NCBI RefSeq assembly: GCF_023638055.1
Contig: NZ_JAKRVY010000004.1
Location: 124,001-188,000 of the forward strand
Direction of reading: 5' to 3'
From: Natranaeroarchaeum aerophilus
GTDB taxonomy: Archaea > Halobacteriota > Halobacteria > Halobacteriales > Natronoarchaeaceae
Length of the DNA: 64,000 nucleotides
The first letter of the stretch is position 1. Each line of letters begins with the position of its first letter. A program made the position numbers and the translations under genes. This document shows positions 1-7,701 of the stretch, in pieces. A model generated the notes under the pieces. It was given only the letters and a program-made list of their open reading frames with translations. It ran no database searches and had not been told where the DNA came from.

Positions 1-1110
1 GACCGTCGGCTGTGCTGCAATCGGGCGAAACTCGATTCGGGCGTTTGCCTCCGATCGGGTCGGCCCGCCGAAGACTGGCCGAACCCATCGCCAATAGGTT
101 CCGTGTTTGCGCCGGAAGTGGGCAAATTCGTCGTCGAAGCGGTTCCCTGTCTCGACCGGCATTGGGACGATCGTCTCGTCGGTCGCAATCCGTTCGACGG
201 CCTGTGAGACGGAGTCGAGATCTCGCGGAAACCGTACCTTGCCTTCTCGCCGGGGCGTCTCGGGGGGGTTGAGTACGGATTCGAAGACGGCGATCCGGTT
301 CTCCATCCAGCCGTCATCGAGGATTTCCTCGGCGGTCGCGTCCTCGTCGTACAGGTCCGGCGGGAAAAACGGGGAGTTGACGCCCAGTGCGAGCAGTGGC
401 CCGGCGATCCGGATGGCGTACCGGAAGTACTCGGGGAGATCGATAGCCTGTGGCACCTGATAGTGGGGCTGAATGGACGTAATGAGGCTCTCGGGCATCA
501 CCGTGTCGGCCGACAGCGAGACGTTCGGGGCCTCGATCCGCATTCCGGCGTCGGTGGTCCCCTCCGCGTTGGCCATTGCGTGGTACCGGCCGGCATCGCT
601 CATGTTCGTCGCGATCCGGATCCCGTTGTCGTCGACGCTGTCCGTGAGATACTCCCTCGCCGACTCGCCCTCCGGCGGGATCGTCCAGATCCCGTCGCTG
701 ACGAGGTCGATTCCTTCCGGCCGGGTACAGTCGAGAGCGGCAGCGAGTCGCCCCCTGATCTCGGACTCCTGTGCGTTGAGGCCGTGGGCGTTGAGCGGCT
801 GTGGGCTCGTGGTCATCTCCGCGTTGTGCAGCCCGAGTTCCTTCTCGAAGCCGACCAGCGAGAGCAGGCGGCGCGGGACTCGACGAAGCGTCCCGACCGC
901 GTCGTCGACGCCAGCCCACGGATCGCTATCCGGGCGCGCGACGGCGTAGAACTCGTACTCGAAGCCGACGATGGCCTGTGAGTTGTCGAACGTCCCCTCC
1001 CTGAGTTCCTCTTTGATGACCTCGGTGTCGGTTTCGACCGCCGCCTGAAACTCCTCGGCGTCGACCGACAGTAGCTCCGCCACGTTCGTGGCGAGTTGGG
1101 CCTCCGGCAT
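1..1110 (-). CDS. Glutamate-cysteine-ligase-like protein (3' end off window)
   Basis: An open frame of 370 codons runs from an ATG at 1110 to the window edge without a stop, so the C terminus is missing. The N-terminal half contains VGFEYEFYAV near residue 48 and GLHNAEMTTSPQPLN near residue 93. These resemble the glutamate- and ATP-binding core of the GCS2/glutamine-synthetase-like fold (COG2170 type). Haloarchaea make gamma-glutamylcysteine as their main thiol, but the true haloarchaeal gshA enzyme is shorter, so this may be a paralogue with another amine or amino-acid substrate. It is divergent from the DNA ligase gene, 88 bp away. The family is inferred from motifs only. Confidence 0.6.
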   Translation of the reverse strand, partial: MPEAQLATNVAELLSVDAEEFQAAVETDTEVIKEELREGTFDNSQAIVGFEYEFYAVARPDSDPWAGVDDAVGTLRRVPRRLLSLVGFEKELGLHNAEMTTSPQPLNAHGLNAQESEIRGRLAAALDCTRPEGIDLVSDGIWTIPPEGESAREYLTDSVDDNGIRIATNMSDAGRYHAMANAEGTTDAGMRIEAPNVSLSADTVMPESLITSIQPHYQVPQAIDLPEYFRYAIRIAGPLLALGVNSPFFPPDLYDEDATAEEILDDGWMENRIAVFESVLNPPETPRREGKVRFPRDLDSVSQAVERIATDETIVPMPVETGNRFDDEFAHFRRKHGTYWRWVRPVFGGPTRSEANARIEFRPIAAQPTV

Positions 1111-1167
1111 ACCCCTCCCTGCAACGGCGACACTCTTGAAACCCGCGGCTGAGACCGGTCCGGGTCG

Positions 1168-1176
1168 TTTATAAAA
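1168..1176 (+). promoter_or_regulatory. TATA box of the DNA ligase gene
   Basis: TTTATAAAA ends 22 bases before the ligase ATG. This is the usual spacing for a leaderless haloarchaeal transcript and it supports the start at 1199. Confidence 0.7.
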
Positions 1177-1198
1177 CGGCCGGGCGTACCGGCGGGCG

Positions 1199-2896
1199 AT
1201 GGAGTTCAGGGAGTTCGCTGCGTATGCCGACCGGATCGAGGACGAGCCTGCGGATCTCGAAACTGTCTTGCTGGTAACGGAGCTGCTATCCGACGGCCAC
1301 GGCGATCTCCCGATTATCGCCCGGTTCGCCCAGGGCCGGATCTTCCCTGCCTGGGACTCGACGACGCTCGATATCGGGCCGAACTACCTCTACGAGGCGA
1401 TCGCCCGCGCTGCCGGGCAGAACGTCACCGCAGCGGACGTCGAATCCGAACTGGCCGAGGTCGGCGAGATCGGCGCGGTCGCGGCGAGCTACGAGTTCGG
1501 CGGTCAGCGCGGCCTCGCCGCGTTTGGTGCGGGTGGCAGCGATGATGCCCTGACCGTCGGCGAAGTGTTCGACGAACTCGATACCCTCGCCGCGATCTCG
1601 GGCGACGGGAGTCAGGGCACGAAGATCGACCTCCTGTTTGGCCTCCTGAACCGCTGTGAGCCGATCGAGGCGCGCTATCTCGCCCGACTCGTCCTCTCGG
1701 AGATGCGCATCGGCGTCGGCGAAGGGACTGTGAGAGACGCTATCGCCGAGGCGTTCGCAGTGCCCGTCGCAGACGTCGAGCGAGCGTTGCAGGTCTCGAA
1801 CGACTACGGGCTGGTCGCCAGAACCGCACGCGAGGGGGGAACCGATGGGCTCGCCGACATCACGCTGGAGATCGGCCGCCCAGTACAGGCGATGCTCGCG
1901 CAGGCTGGATCGGTGACTGACGCTCTGGAGGAGTGGGACGAAGCCGCCATCGAGTGGAAGTACGACGGTGCCCGCGTCCAGTTGCACCATGATCCGGACG
2001 GGATCGAGCGCGACGGGGGAGATACCACAACGGAAACCACTCGCGTATTCTCGCGGAACATGGAAGACGTCACCGCCGCGTTGCCCGAGGTCGTCGAGTT
2101 CGCCCAGGAGCGCTTCGACGTGCCGGTGATCCTCGACGGCGAGGTCGTCGCCGTGAATGACGATGGCGATCCCCGCCCATTCCAGCAGGTCCTGCGACGA
2201 TTCCGCCGCAAGCACGACATCGAGGCCGCCCGCGAGGACGTCACGGTTCGGCCCTCGTTCTTCGACTGTCTCCACGCCGACGGCGAGGACCTGCTCGAGG
2301 ACCCGCTCAGGCGGCGTCACGACCGACTGGCGAACCTCCTCGCCGACGGCCCCCAGCGCTCGACGCTCCGGATCAGCGACGACCCCGAGGAGATCGAGTC
2401 GATCGACGCGGAGGCCCTGGCGGCCGGACACGAGGGGATCATGCTCAAGGATCCCGACTCGACGTACTCGCCGGGCCGCCGGGGAAAGAACTGGCTCAAG
2501 CGCAAGCCCGACGTCGAGACGCTCGATCTCGTCGTCACCGGCGCGGAGTGGGGTGAAGGCCGCCGGGCGACGTTTCTCGGGACCTTCCTGCTGTCCGCGC
2601 GAACTGACGACGGCTCCTACGAAACGCTCGGGAAGGTCGCGACGGGGATCACCGACGAGACGCTGGCGGAGTTGACCGACCTGCTCGAACCACATATTCG
2701 AAGCGAGGACGGCCAGAGCGTCGATATCGAGCCCGCCGTCGTCTTCGAGGTGGGCTACGAGGAGATACAGTCCTCGCCGACGTACTCGTCCGGCTACGCG
2801 CTTCGGTTCCCCCGATTCATCGGTGTCAGGGAGGATATCGACGTGGACGACGCGGACAGTCTGGAACGGGTCGAGAGGTTAGCCAAGCAAGCGTGA
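1199..2896 (+). CDS. lig: ATP-dependent DNA ligase
   Basis: 565 residues, normal for archaeal DNA ligase I. It seals nicks during replication and repair by forming a ligase-AMP adduct. The adenylation motif I is KYDGAR with the nucleophile Lys at residue 254. The oligonucleotide-binding C-terminal part ends with RFPRFIGVRED and a basic tail. The N-terminal ~200 residues form the DNA-binding domain. A short polar loop (about residues 269-281, rich in Asp, Gly and Thr) interrupts the adenylation domain, as is common in halophiles. A TATA box lies at the leaderless distance. The last 80 codons are duplicated in diverged form at 4171-4413. Confidence 0.95.
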   Translation: MEFREFAAYADRIEDEPADLETVLLVTELLSDGHGDLPIIARFAQGRIFPAWDSTTLDIGPNYLYEAIARAAGQNVTAADVESELAEVGEIGAVAASYEFGGQRGLAAFGAGGSDDALTVGEVFDELDTLAAISGDGSQGTKIDLLFGLLNRCEPIEARYLARLVLSEMRIGVGEGTVRDAIAEAFAVPVADVERALQVSNDYGLVARTAREGGTDGLADITLEIGRPVQAMLAQAGSVTDALEEWDEAAIEWKYDGARVQLHHDPDGIERDGGDTTTETTRVFSRNMEDVTAALPEVVEFAQERFDVPVILDGEVVAVNDDGDPRPFQQVLRRFRRKHDIEAAREDVTVRPSFFDCLHADGEDLLEDPLRRRHDRLANLLADGPQRSTLRISDDPEEIESIDAEALAAGHEGIMLKDPDSTYSPGRRGKNWLKRKPDVETLDLVVTGAEWGEGRRATFLGTFLLSARTDDGSYETLGKVATGITDETLAELTDLLEPHIRSEDGQSVDIEPAVVFEVGYEEIQSSPTYSSGYALRFPRFIGVREDIDVDDADSLERVERLAKQA

Positions 2897-3104
2897 GCGT
2901 CGACGGGACAGGCGAAGGTGGGTTTCCGATACAGGGTAAGAAAGGTTCTACTGGAAATACTCAAGCGAGATCACGTTTCAGAAGTCATGGTGAATAGAGC
3001 GGACCTGTGCAGCAGGCGGGATAAGTCCCCGGAGGGTGTCTGTTCCGGGAGGCAACTGCGGGCAAAGTGAACAGTCGGTCAAACCTGGCGGTTACTCCAG
3101 GCGC

Positions 3105-3305
3105 TCACTCCTCTGGATCGTACTGAAATATGTCCTCGATTTGGCACTCGAAGTAGTCGGCCAACTCGAATGCGAGTTCGAGACTGGGATCATACCGGCC
3201 ACGTTCGATAGCGTTGATTGTCTGTCGTGAAACCTCGACCTCATCAGCTAGTTCCGCCTGTGTGACGTCAGATTTCGCTCGCCAGACTTTGAGATCGTTA
3301 TCCAT
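3105..3305 (-). CDS. Small XRE-family HTH regulator
   Basis: 66 residues, almost entirely one Cro/C1-type helix-turn-helix: TQAELADEVEVSRQTINAIERG spans the helices (about residues 14-36), followed by the typical PSLELAFELADYF segment. Stand-alone regulators of this size are usually encoded with a small membrane protein in archaea and bacteria, as here. Its start is 3 bp after the stop of the upstream membrane-protein gene, so the two form an operon. It probably autoregulates the pair. The target DNA is unknown; a tandem-repeat array lies about 760 bp away (4068-4132). Confidence 0.85.
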   Translation of the reverse strand: MDNDLKVWRAKSDVTQAELADEVEVSRQTINAIERGRYDPSLELAFELADYFECQIEDIFQYDPEE

Positions 3306-3308
3306 GAT

Positions 3309-3692
3309 TTACATAATTCGTGTATAGTACAAATAAGCGAGTCCGAAGGCGATCCACGGGATTGCCAGCAGCCATGTTAGCGGCTCTAGAATAGGGGTCG
3401 TGATTTCAGTATTAGACTCAACCTGAGACCAGACAGCAACGGCCCAGTAGAACACCCACATAGAAACGGCACCGCCCCGGAGTGCAATCTGGTGGTACCG
3501 CTCGTCGTAGTCCCCGCGACGTTCTGAGAGTCGGTAGCCCCAGACGCCGCCGAGGGTCGCCGCAAATCCACCGACCATCGCGATGAAGGCGCTAATTGGC
3601 CCCTCACCAATTGTGTCGGCACCGACAGTCAGCGCCAGGACGCCCAGCACCATGATGGCAATCACTGCTTTCGACTGATAGTTACTGGTCAT
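3309..3692 (-). CDS. DUF2178-like small membrane protein
   Basis: 127 residues from the ATG at 3692 (MTSNYQSK). An upstream in-frame ATG at 3737 exists, but a TATA-like TTACATATT lies about 30 bases before 3692, which favours the shorter form. Four hydrophobic segments are visible (about residues 9-27, 33-52, 73-93 and 102-123), with a charged loop RLSERRGDYDERYHQ between the second and third. That loop and the adjacent XRE regulator are typical of DUF2178 proteins. Function is unknown; it is likely a membrane partner or sensor for the regulator. Confidence 0.75.
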   Translation of the reverse strand: MTSNYQSKAVIAIMVLGVLALTVGADTIGEGPISAFIAMVGGFAATLGGVWGYRLSERRGDYDERYHQIALRGGAVSMWVFYWAVAVWSQVESNTEITTPILEPLTWLLAIPWIAFGLAYLYYTRIM

Positions 3693-4067
3693 CTGTACGT
3701 AAAGCTTGCTTTCCAATATGTAATAAGTGTTTTGCAATTAATCGTGTATCGTTGATAACATCCCCGTAGCGTATCGTCTGAGTTCAGATCGCGGGCCCAC
3801 TACATCGCCGTCGATACCTCCATCGTGAAGCTTTCCGGATTGCTGGTCTACTGAATACACTGTCCACACTGTGCTGGTCCGACTCCGATGGCGAGGGCAC
3901 TCAACGGCGCGACTGTACACGGAAAGGGAGTCGATCCCGCGATATTCGTCGTACTCAACAACGATACATCCCCGAATCGTGAGTGTCGTGTATACGCTCT
4001 GTATTCAGCACGGAGATGTATCAATCCTCAAGTATTTGAACAGATCCGGCACTTGAAACTCTTTGTC
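3693..4067. other. Gene-poor AT-rich intergenic stretch
   Basis: About 375 bp hold no convincing gene. Short open frames on both strands have no family resemblance or start signals. The stretch separates the HTH/DUF2178 pair from the repeat array and ligase fragment, and is probably degenerate DNA at a rearrangement boundary. Confidence 0.5.
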
Positions 4068-4132
4068 ACATCACTACAAAATTTGAACTGTTATACTACT
4101 ACTTTCGAACTATACACTTCAGTTTTCGAAGT
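4068..4132 (-). repeat. 22-bp tandem repeat array A (3 units)
   Basis: Read on the minus strand, three units start at 4132, 4111 and 4089 (spacing 21 and 22). They follow the consensus ACTTCRAAWAN then TGTAGTATAAY; the second unit begins AGTTCGAAAG and the third AGTTCAAATT. The same unit recurs at 5720-5785, 27036-27079 and 54197-54278. The two-helical-turn period suggests a protein bound on one face of the DNA. No gene of this family is known to me. Confidence 0.7.
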
Positions 4133-4148
4133 GAGCGTCCCGTCCCAC

Positions 4149-4175
4149 ATCCGTTCTAAGCCGAACGCTTAACGA
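4149..4175 (+). repeat. Direct repeat shared with 5810-5836
   Basis: ATCCG, four variable bases, then AAGCCGAACGCTTAACGA is identical in layout to 5810-5836 upstream of the metallo-hydrolase gene. The 18-bp part is perfect. Both copies sit the same way relative to a 22-bp repeat array, so this is a duplicated promoter region. Here it is fused to the ligase fragment. Confidence 0.8.
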
Positions 4176-4413
4176 GACGCTCGCGGAGCTGACCGACCTG
4201 CTCGAACCACATATCCGAAGCGAGGACGGTCAGCGCGTCGATATCGAGCCCGCTGTCGTCTTCGAGGTTGGCTACGAAGAGATCCAGTCCTCCCCGACCT
4301 ATTCGTCGGGCTACGCGCTTCGCTTCCCCAGATTCGTCGGCGTGAGAGAGGACCTGGACGTCGAGGACGCTGACACCCTGGAGCGGGTCGAACGGCTGGC
4401 CGAGCAGGGGTGA
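4171..4413 (+). pseudogene. 3' fragment of a second DNA ligase gene
   Basis: The last 80 codons of an ATP-dependent DNA ligase with stop codon but no 5' part. By hand alignment 72 of 80 residues match the intact ligase C terminus, and about 36 of 243 bases differ, mostly at silent positions and without frameshift. That pattern implies divergence under selection in a working gene before it was truncated. Similarity continues about 12 bases past the stop (TCGACGGGA). The fragment begins exactly where a copied promoter region (AAGCCGAACGCTTAACGA) ends. It cannot encode a functional ligase. Confidence 0.9.
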
Positions 4414-4483
4414 GTATCGACGGGAGTGAAACAGTCTCCCTGAAATCATCAGCTATCGCCTGTACTGATGGGAGAACAACAGC

Positions 4484-4804
4484 TCACTCGTTGCGCAGAT
4501 AGTTCGTGAGTCCCATGCCAGGTTGTATGACTGCCGCGACGGCGATACAGAGGACCGTGAGTCCGATAACAGTGCGGAGTGCCGTTCGAAATACAGGGGA
4601 CAACCACACCCCGATTCGGCCACGTAGGCCCAGTGGTCCGAACCAGTCGTAAGATAGCGAGCCTACCGGGGGCGTCACCAGAACCGCATAGATTACCGAT
4701 ATCAGGACGATGGCACTGATTCCCCAGCCGATGAGATGGTACACCAGGAGCGACTCCGAGTCCGTTGCGTTGGCCTCCTCGGACGTGTCAGGATCGGGTG
4801 TCAT
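4484..4804 (-). CDS. Small two-to-three-segment membrane protein, unknown
   Basis: 106 residues with an acidic N terminus (about 20 residues). Hydrophobic segments lie near residues 22-44 (LIGWGISAIVLISVIYAVLV) and 77-99 (TVIGLTVLCIAVAAVIQPG), separated by a polar loop. I do not recognise the family. It ends 70 bp after the ligase fragment and starts 12 bp after the stop of the next membrane-protein gene on the same strand, so the two are likely cotranscribed. Confidence 0.6.
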   Translation of the reverse strand: MTPDPDTSEEANATDSESLLVYHLIGWGISAIVLISVIYAVLVTPPVGSLSYDWFGPLGLRGRIGVWLSPVFRTALRTVIGLTVLCIAVAAVIQPGMGLTNYLRNE

Positions 4805-4816
4805 CGGTCGGGTGGA

Positions 4817-5575
4817 CTAGTTTGGGGGGCGGCCGCCGGCTGTGGTCGGCTCGTCAGAAGACGCTTCCTTGAAATACACAAACATCGCTCCCAGGAGGAC
4901 GACGAGCGAACAGATGATATCGCCCGATGACGTGATATACGTGGGCAGCGCGACCGAGAGGACTCCGTTGATACCGATCGAAAGGACAAGCACTGCTACT
5001 CCCACGGATCCGTATTTCTGTGGCAGTGCTTCGGTCACAGGCGACCTGCGCGTCCGCTCACCTTGCTCGTTGACGAGCTCGATGAAACTAAATCCGTCAG
5101 GCATGATATTCGCCTCCCATTCGCGTGGCCGACGACGAACAGTGTAGATACCGGTGAGCGCCACTGCAGGCAGAAACAGTCCTACGAGCAGTCCGGGTAT
5201 GGCGAATCCAGCTTCTCCAGTAAACGGAACGACGACCGGATTCGACACACTGACATCCCGCAGTAGCAGGCGATAGAGCGGACCGGGTGTCACGGCGACG
5301 AAAGCGCCTGGCGCTATGAGGTTTCCAACAGGAGAGCCAATTGCCAGCAGGTACAGCACTACGAAGTAGACGCTCGTGATGGTCGCTGCGACAAGCGTCG
5401 ATCGCAATGCGATTGTGGTTGCATCCCCGGTGACAACGAATGGCGTGGCCACAATCGAGAGGAGCCAGATACTGAACCCCAGGCCGTACGCGGCCCGATG
5501 CGTGCGTGTAGAGCGGGGTGTAAAATATCGGAGCCCGTCCGTAATCGACTGGGTTCGATTGATTCCACTCACCAT
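4817..5575 (-). CDS. Polytopic membrane protein, unknown
   Basis: 252 residues with about six hydrophobic segments, for example FSIWLLSIVATPFVV (about 33-47), STLVAATITSVYFVVLYLLAI (about 59-79), LLVGLFLPAVALTGIY (about 130-145) and two near the C terminus. The charged middle loop RRRPREWEANIMPDGF resembles DUF4013 or other haloarchaeal membrane proteins, but I cannot assign a family. It lies upstream of the 106-residue membrane protein in a probable two-gene unit, inside the segment bounded by the 4.15 and 5.82 kb direct repeats. Confidence 0.6.
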   Translation of the reverse strand: MVSGINRTQSITDGLRYFTPRSTRTHRAAYGLGFSIWLLSIVATPFVVTGDATTIALRSTLVAATITSVYFVVLYLLAIGSPVGNLIAPGAFVAVTPGPLYRLLLRDVSVSNPVVVPFTGEAGFAIPGLLVGLFLPAVALTGIYTVRRRPREWEANIMPDGFSFIELVNEQGERTRRSPVTEALPQKYGSVGVAVLVLSIGINGVLSVALPTYITSSGDIICSLVVLLGAMFVYFKEASSDEPTTAGGRPPN

Positions 5576-5719
5576 CTGGATGCACGGAAGTCGTTTTCAA
5601 CAAGTTATTAGTATTGTGTTTCGGCTTTGACATCCCCGCGACCCTGACAGGCGGGCCTTGCTCCCCGAAATCATCTGTAGCAGGGCTGGGCAAATTCTGG
5701 CTACTCGAGACACTCATAC

Positions 5720-5785
5720 TCAATACTATAAAATCTGAAGTTAATAGATACAGCTACTGTAGTGTGATACTACAGTTTTCGAAGT
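5720..5785 (-). repeat. 22-bp tandem repeat array B (3 units)
   Basis: On the minus strand three exact 22-base steps start at 5785, 5763 and 5741. They begin ACTTCGAAAACTGTAG, ACTACAGTAGCTGTAT and ACTTCAGATTTTATAG. The middle unit closely matches the first unit of the 27.04 kb array. The array ends 73 bp before the metallo-hydrolase ATG, upstream of the probable TATA region. Confidence 0.75.
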
Positions 5786-5809
5786 TAGAAACTAGCCATT
5801 CTGGCTCGC

Positions 5810-5836
5810 ATCCGCGCGAAGCCGAACGCTTAACGA
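5810..5836 (+). repeat. Promoter-proximal direct repeat of 4149-4175
   Basis: Contains AAGCCGAACGCTTAACGA. The GCTTAA core lies about 30 bases before the ATG at 5859, so it probably includes the TATA element of the metallo-hydrolase gene. It is the likely parent of the copy at 4149-4175. Confidence 0.7.
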
Positions 5837-5858
5837 AACCCTCGCCCATCGTGTAACC

Positions 5859-6605
5859 ATGACCGTCACATACCGCGACCTCACCATCGACTGGCTCGGC
5901 TACGCGACCGTTCGGATCGAACACGAGGACACCGTGGTCTACCTTGATCCCGGCCGATACGGCGTCCTGACCGGCGAGTGGACGCCAGATGGTCGGGATG
6001 TCGGCCACCCACCGGCACAGGACTACGACGCCCAGGACGGCGATCTCGTCTGTATCACGCACGATCATCACTACGACTCGGATGGCGTTCGCCGGGTCGC
6101 GAGCGAGGACGCCACGGTCGTCGCCTACGACGCCGTCTACGCCCCGGGGATCGACCGAGATGTCGAGCGACTGGAGGACCTGCCCTACGACCTCGTGAAA
6201 GTCGACGACGAGACCGACGAACTGATCGAGGACGTCATCGTCCGGACGCTCCCGGCGTACAACAGGCCGGACGGGCCGAACGTCGACGCGAACGGCGAGC
6301 CGATCCACCCCGAAGGGATCGGCGTGGGCTATCATCTCACGTTCGGTGATACCACCGTCTTCTGGCCGGGCGATTCGGACGTGCTGGACGGTCACGAACA
6401 GCTCGATGTCGACGTCTTCCTGCCCTCGATCAGTAAGAACTACACGATGAATCGGCATGACGCCGCCGACCTCGCCGAAGCACTCGACCCGGACCTTACG
6501 CTGCCGATCCATTACAACACGTTCGAGGCGCTGGAGGCGGATTCGGATGCGTTCGCGGTCGACGTGGCCCGACGGGGCGTCCCCGTGGCGCTGGACGAGT
6601 CCTGA
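5859..6605 (+). CDS. Metallo-beta-lactamase-fold hydrolase
   Basis: 248 residues. The metal-binding motif THDHHYD (His68, His70, Asp73) is followed by further ligands in the WPGDSD segment (about residue 168) and LPIHYNTF near the C terminus. This layout is that of the UlaG-like/YtkL-type branch of the superfamily, which includes lactonases and phosphodiesterases. The substrate is unknown. It is a haloarchaeal housekeeping neighbour of the topoisomerase genes and converges with top6A, with 4 bp between the stops. Its upstream region carries repeat array B and the duplicated promoter element. Confidence 0.85.
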   Translation: MTVTYRDLTIDWLGYATVRIEHEDTVVYLDPGRYGVLTGEWTPDGRDVGHPPAQDYDAQDGDLVCITHDHHYDSDGVRRVASEDATVVAYDAVYAPGIDRDVERLEDLPYDLVKVDDETDELIEDVIVRTLPAYNRPDGPNVDANGEPIHPEGIGVGYHLTFGDTTVFWPGDSDVLDGHEQLDVDVFLPSISKNYTMNRHDAADLAEALDPDLTLPIHYNTFEALEADSDAFAVDVARRGVPVALDES

Positions 6606-6609
6606 AGAA

Positions 6610-7701
6610 CTAGATGATCCCCATCTCTTCGAGCCGAACCGGCAGGTAGGTATCGGTCACGAAGTCAAGGCCCCGGGAGGCAAGCGCCTGCTGTTCGGAC
6701 TTCTTGCCGATATCGAGCTGAATCTCGATCTGTTCTTTCCAGTAGTCGGTCTGGAACCGGGGATCCTCGAGTTCGCTCTCCAGGGCGTTGATATCCGAAT
6801 CCGAGAGCGGATCGGTCGGAAGGTCGTACTCGACGATATCCTCGGGGCGGAGGCCGATGAACTGTGCTTCGGGCGTCGCGAGATACTCCGAGAGGTGGGC
6901 AGATTTGATCGAGCCGTACGCCACCGAGCCGTAGATTCGGTAGGACCACGGGTCGGCGTCAGTGAACACGGTCACCGGTAGGCCGAGTTCGTCGTGGAAC
7001 CGCTTCATCAGTCGGCGGGTCGCCCGCGCGGGCTGGCCGCCCAGATGGACAACGATCGCGTTGTACTCATCGTCGAAGCCGTTCTCAACCAGCCGGTCGC
7101 GCATACCGCCGGTCTCGACGGAGAGCACGAAGTCGGCATCACATTCGAGAAACTCGATCGTGTCGGGGTTGTTCGGGATCTGGTAGCCGCCCTGCCCGAC
7201 GTCTTTCTGGCAGTGGATATCCCGATCGCCGCGTCGGGTCTGCTCGCGGAGGAGCAGCGGCCCCATCACCTTCGCGCCCGACTCCTCGGGGCGCATGTGG
7301 AAGTCCTCACGGCGGACATCCGAGACGATTTCGAGGTCCTCGATGAGCTGGTTGGACTCGTCCTGCGTCGAGAACTGGGCTTCCTCGGAGTCCCACGACT
7401 CCGAGAGATAGTACAGCTCACGCAGGGTTGAGGAGCGATCCTCCTCGAGCTGGTTGTCGAGAAACTCGATGGTGTAGGCCGCCTTGAGCAGTTTGCGCGC
7501 GCCGCGGATGCTGTTTGCCGAGCGCGTGCTTTCGCGATCGCCGTACACCCAGACGTCCGAATCCTCGTCGTACTCGATGTTCGTTTTCGTCCGGGTCGGC
7601 AGCGTCATCTCCGGGATCTCCCCGCGGTCGAACTGGTCGTAAAAGTCCGCTGCGAGGTCGATCAGCTTCTTCTGGGCTTCCGTGTTGGTATCTGAACTCA
7701 T
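6610..7701 (-). CDS. top6A: DNA topoisomerase VI subunit A
   Basis: 363 residues. The catalytic subunit cuts both DNA strands, leaving 5'-phosphotyrosine links. The active-site tyrosine lies in LRELYYLS (Tyr97/Tyr98), within the winged-helix CAP-like domain. The Toprim domain shows VETGG (Glu196) and FTDADPW (Asp248, Asp250), which bind magnesium. It overlaps the end of top6B by 4 bases, so the subunits are translationally coupled. It is the homologue of eukaryotic Spo11. Length and motifs are normal. Confidence 0.97.
   Translation of the reverse strand: MSSDTNTEAQKKLIDLAADFYDQFDRGEIPEMTLPTRTKTNIEYDEDSDVWVYGDRESTRSANSIRGARKLLKAAYTIEFLDNQLEEDRSSTLRELYYLSESWDSEEAQFSTQDESNQLIEDLEIVSDVRREDFHMRPEESGAKVMGPLLLREQTRRGDRDIHCQKDVGQGGYQIPNNPDTIEFLECDADFVLSVETGGMRDRLVENGFDDEYNAIVVHLGGQPARATRRLMKRFHDELGLPVTVFTDADPWSYRIYGSVAYGSIKSAHLSEYLATPEAQFIGLRPEDIVEYDLPTDPLSDSDINALESELEDPRFQTDYWKEQIEIQLDIGKKSEQQALASRGLDFVTDTYLPVRLEEMGII

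Noticed and set aside
1286-2695. Long open frame antisense to DNA ligase
   Set aside because: High G+C genes give long shadow frames. The sense frame has all ligase motifs and the antisense frame has none.
2897-3104. Gene or ncRNA between ligase and the XRE gene
   Set aside because: Only short frames and no convincing hairpin or promoter. The first bases are just the continuation of similarity to the ligase fragment flank.
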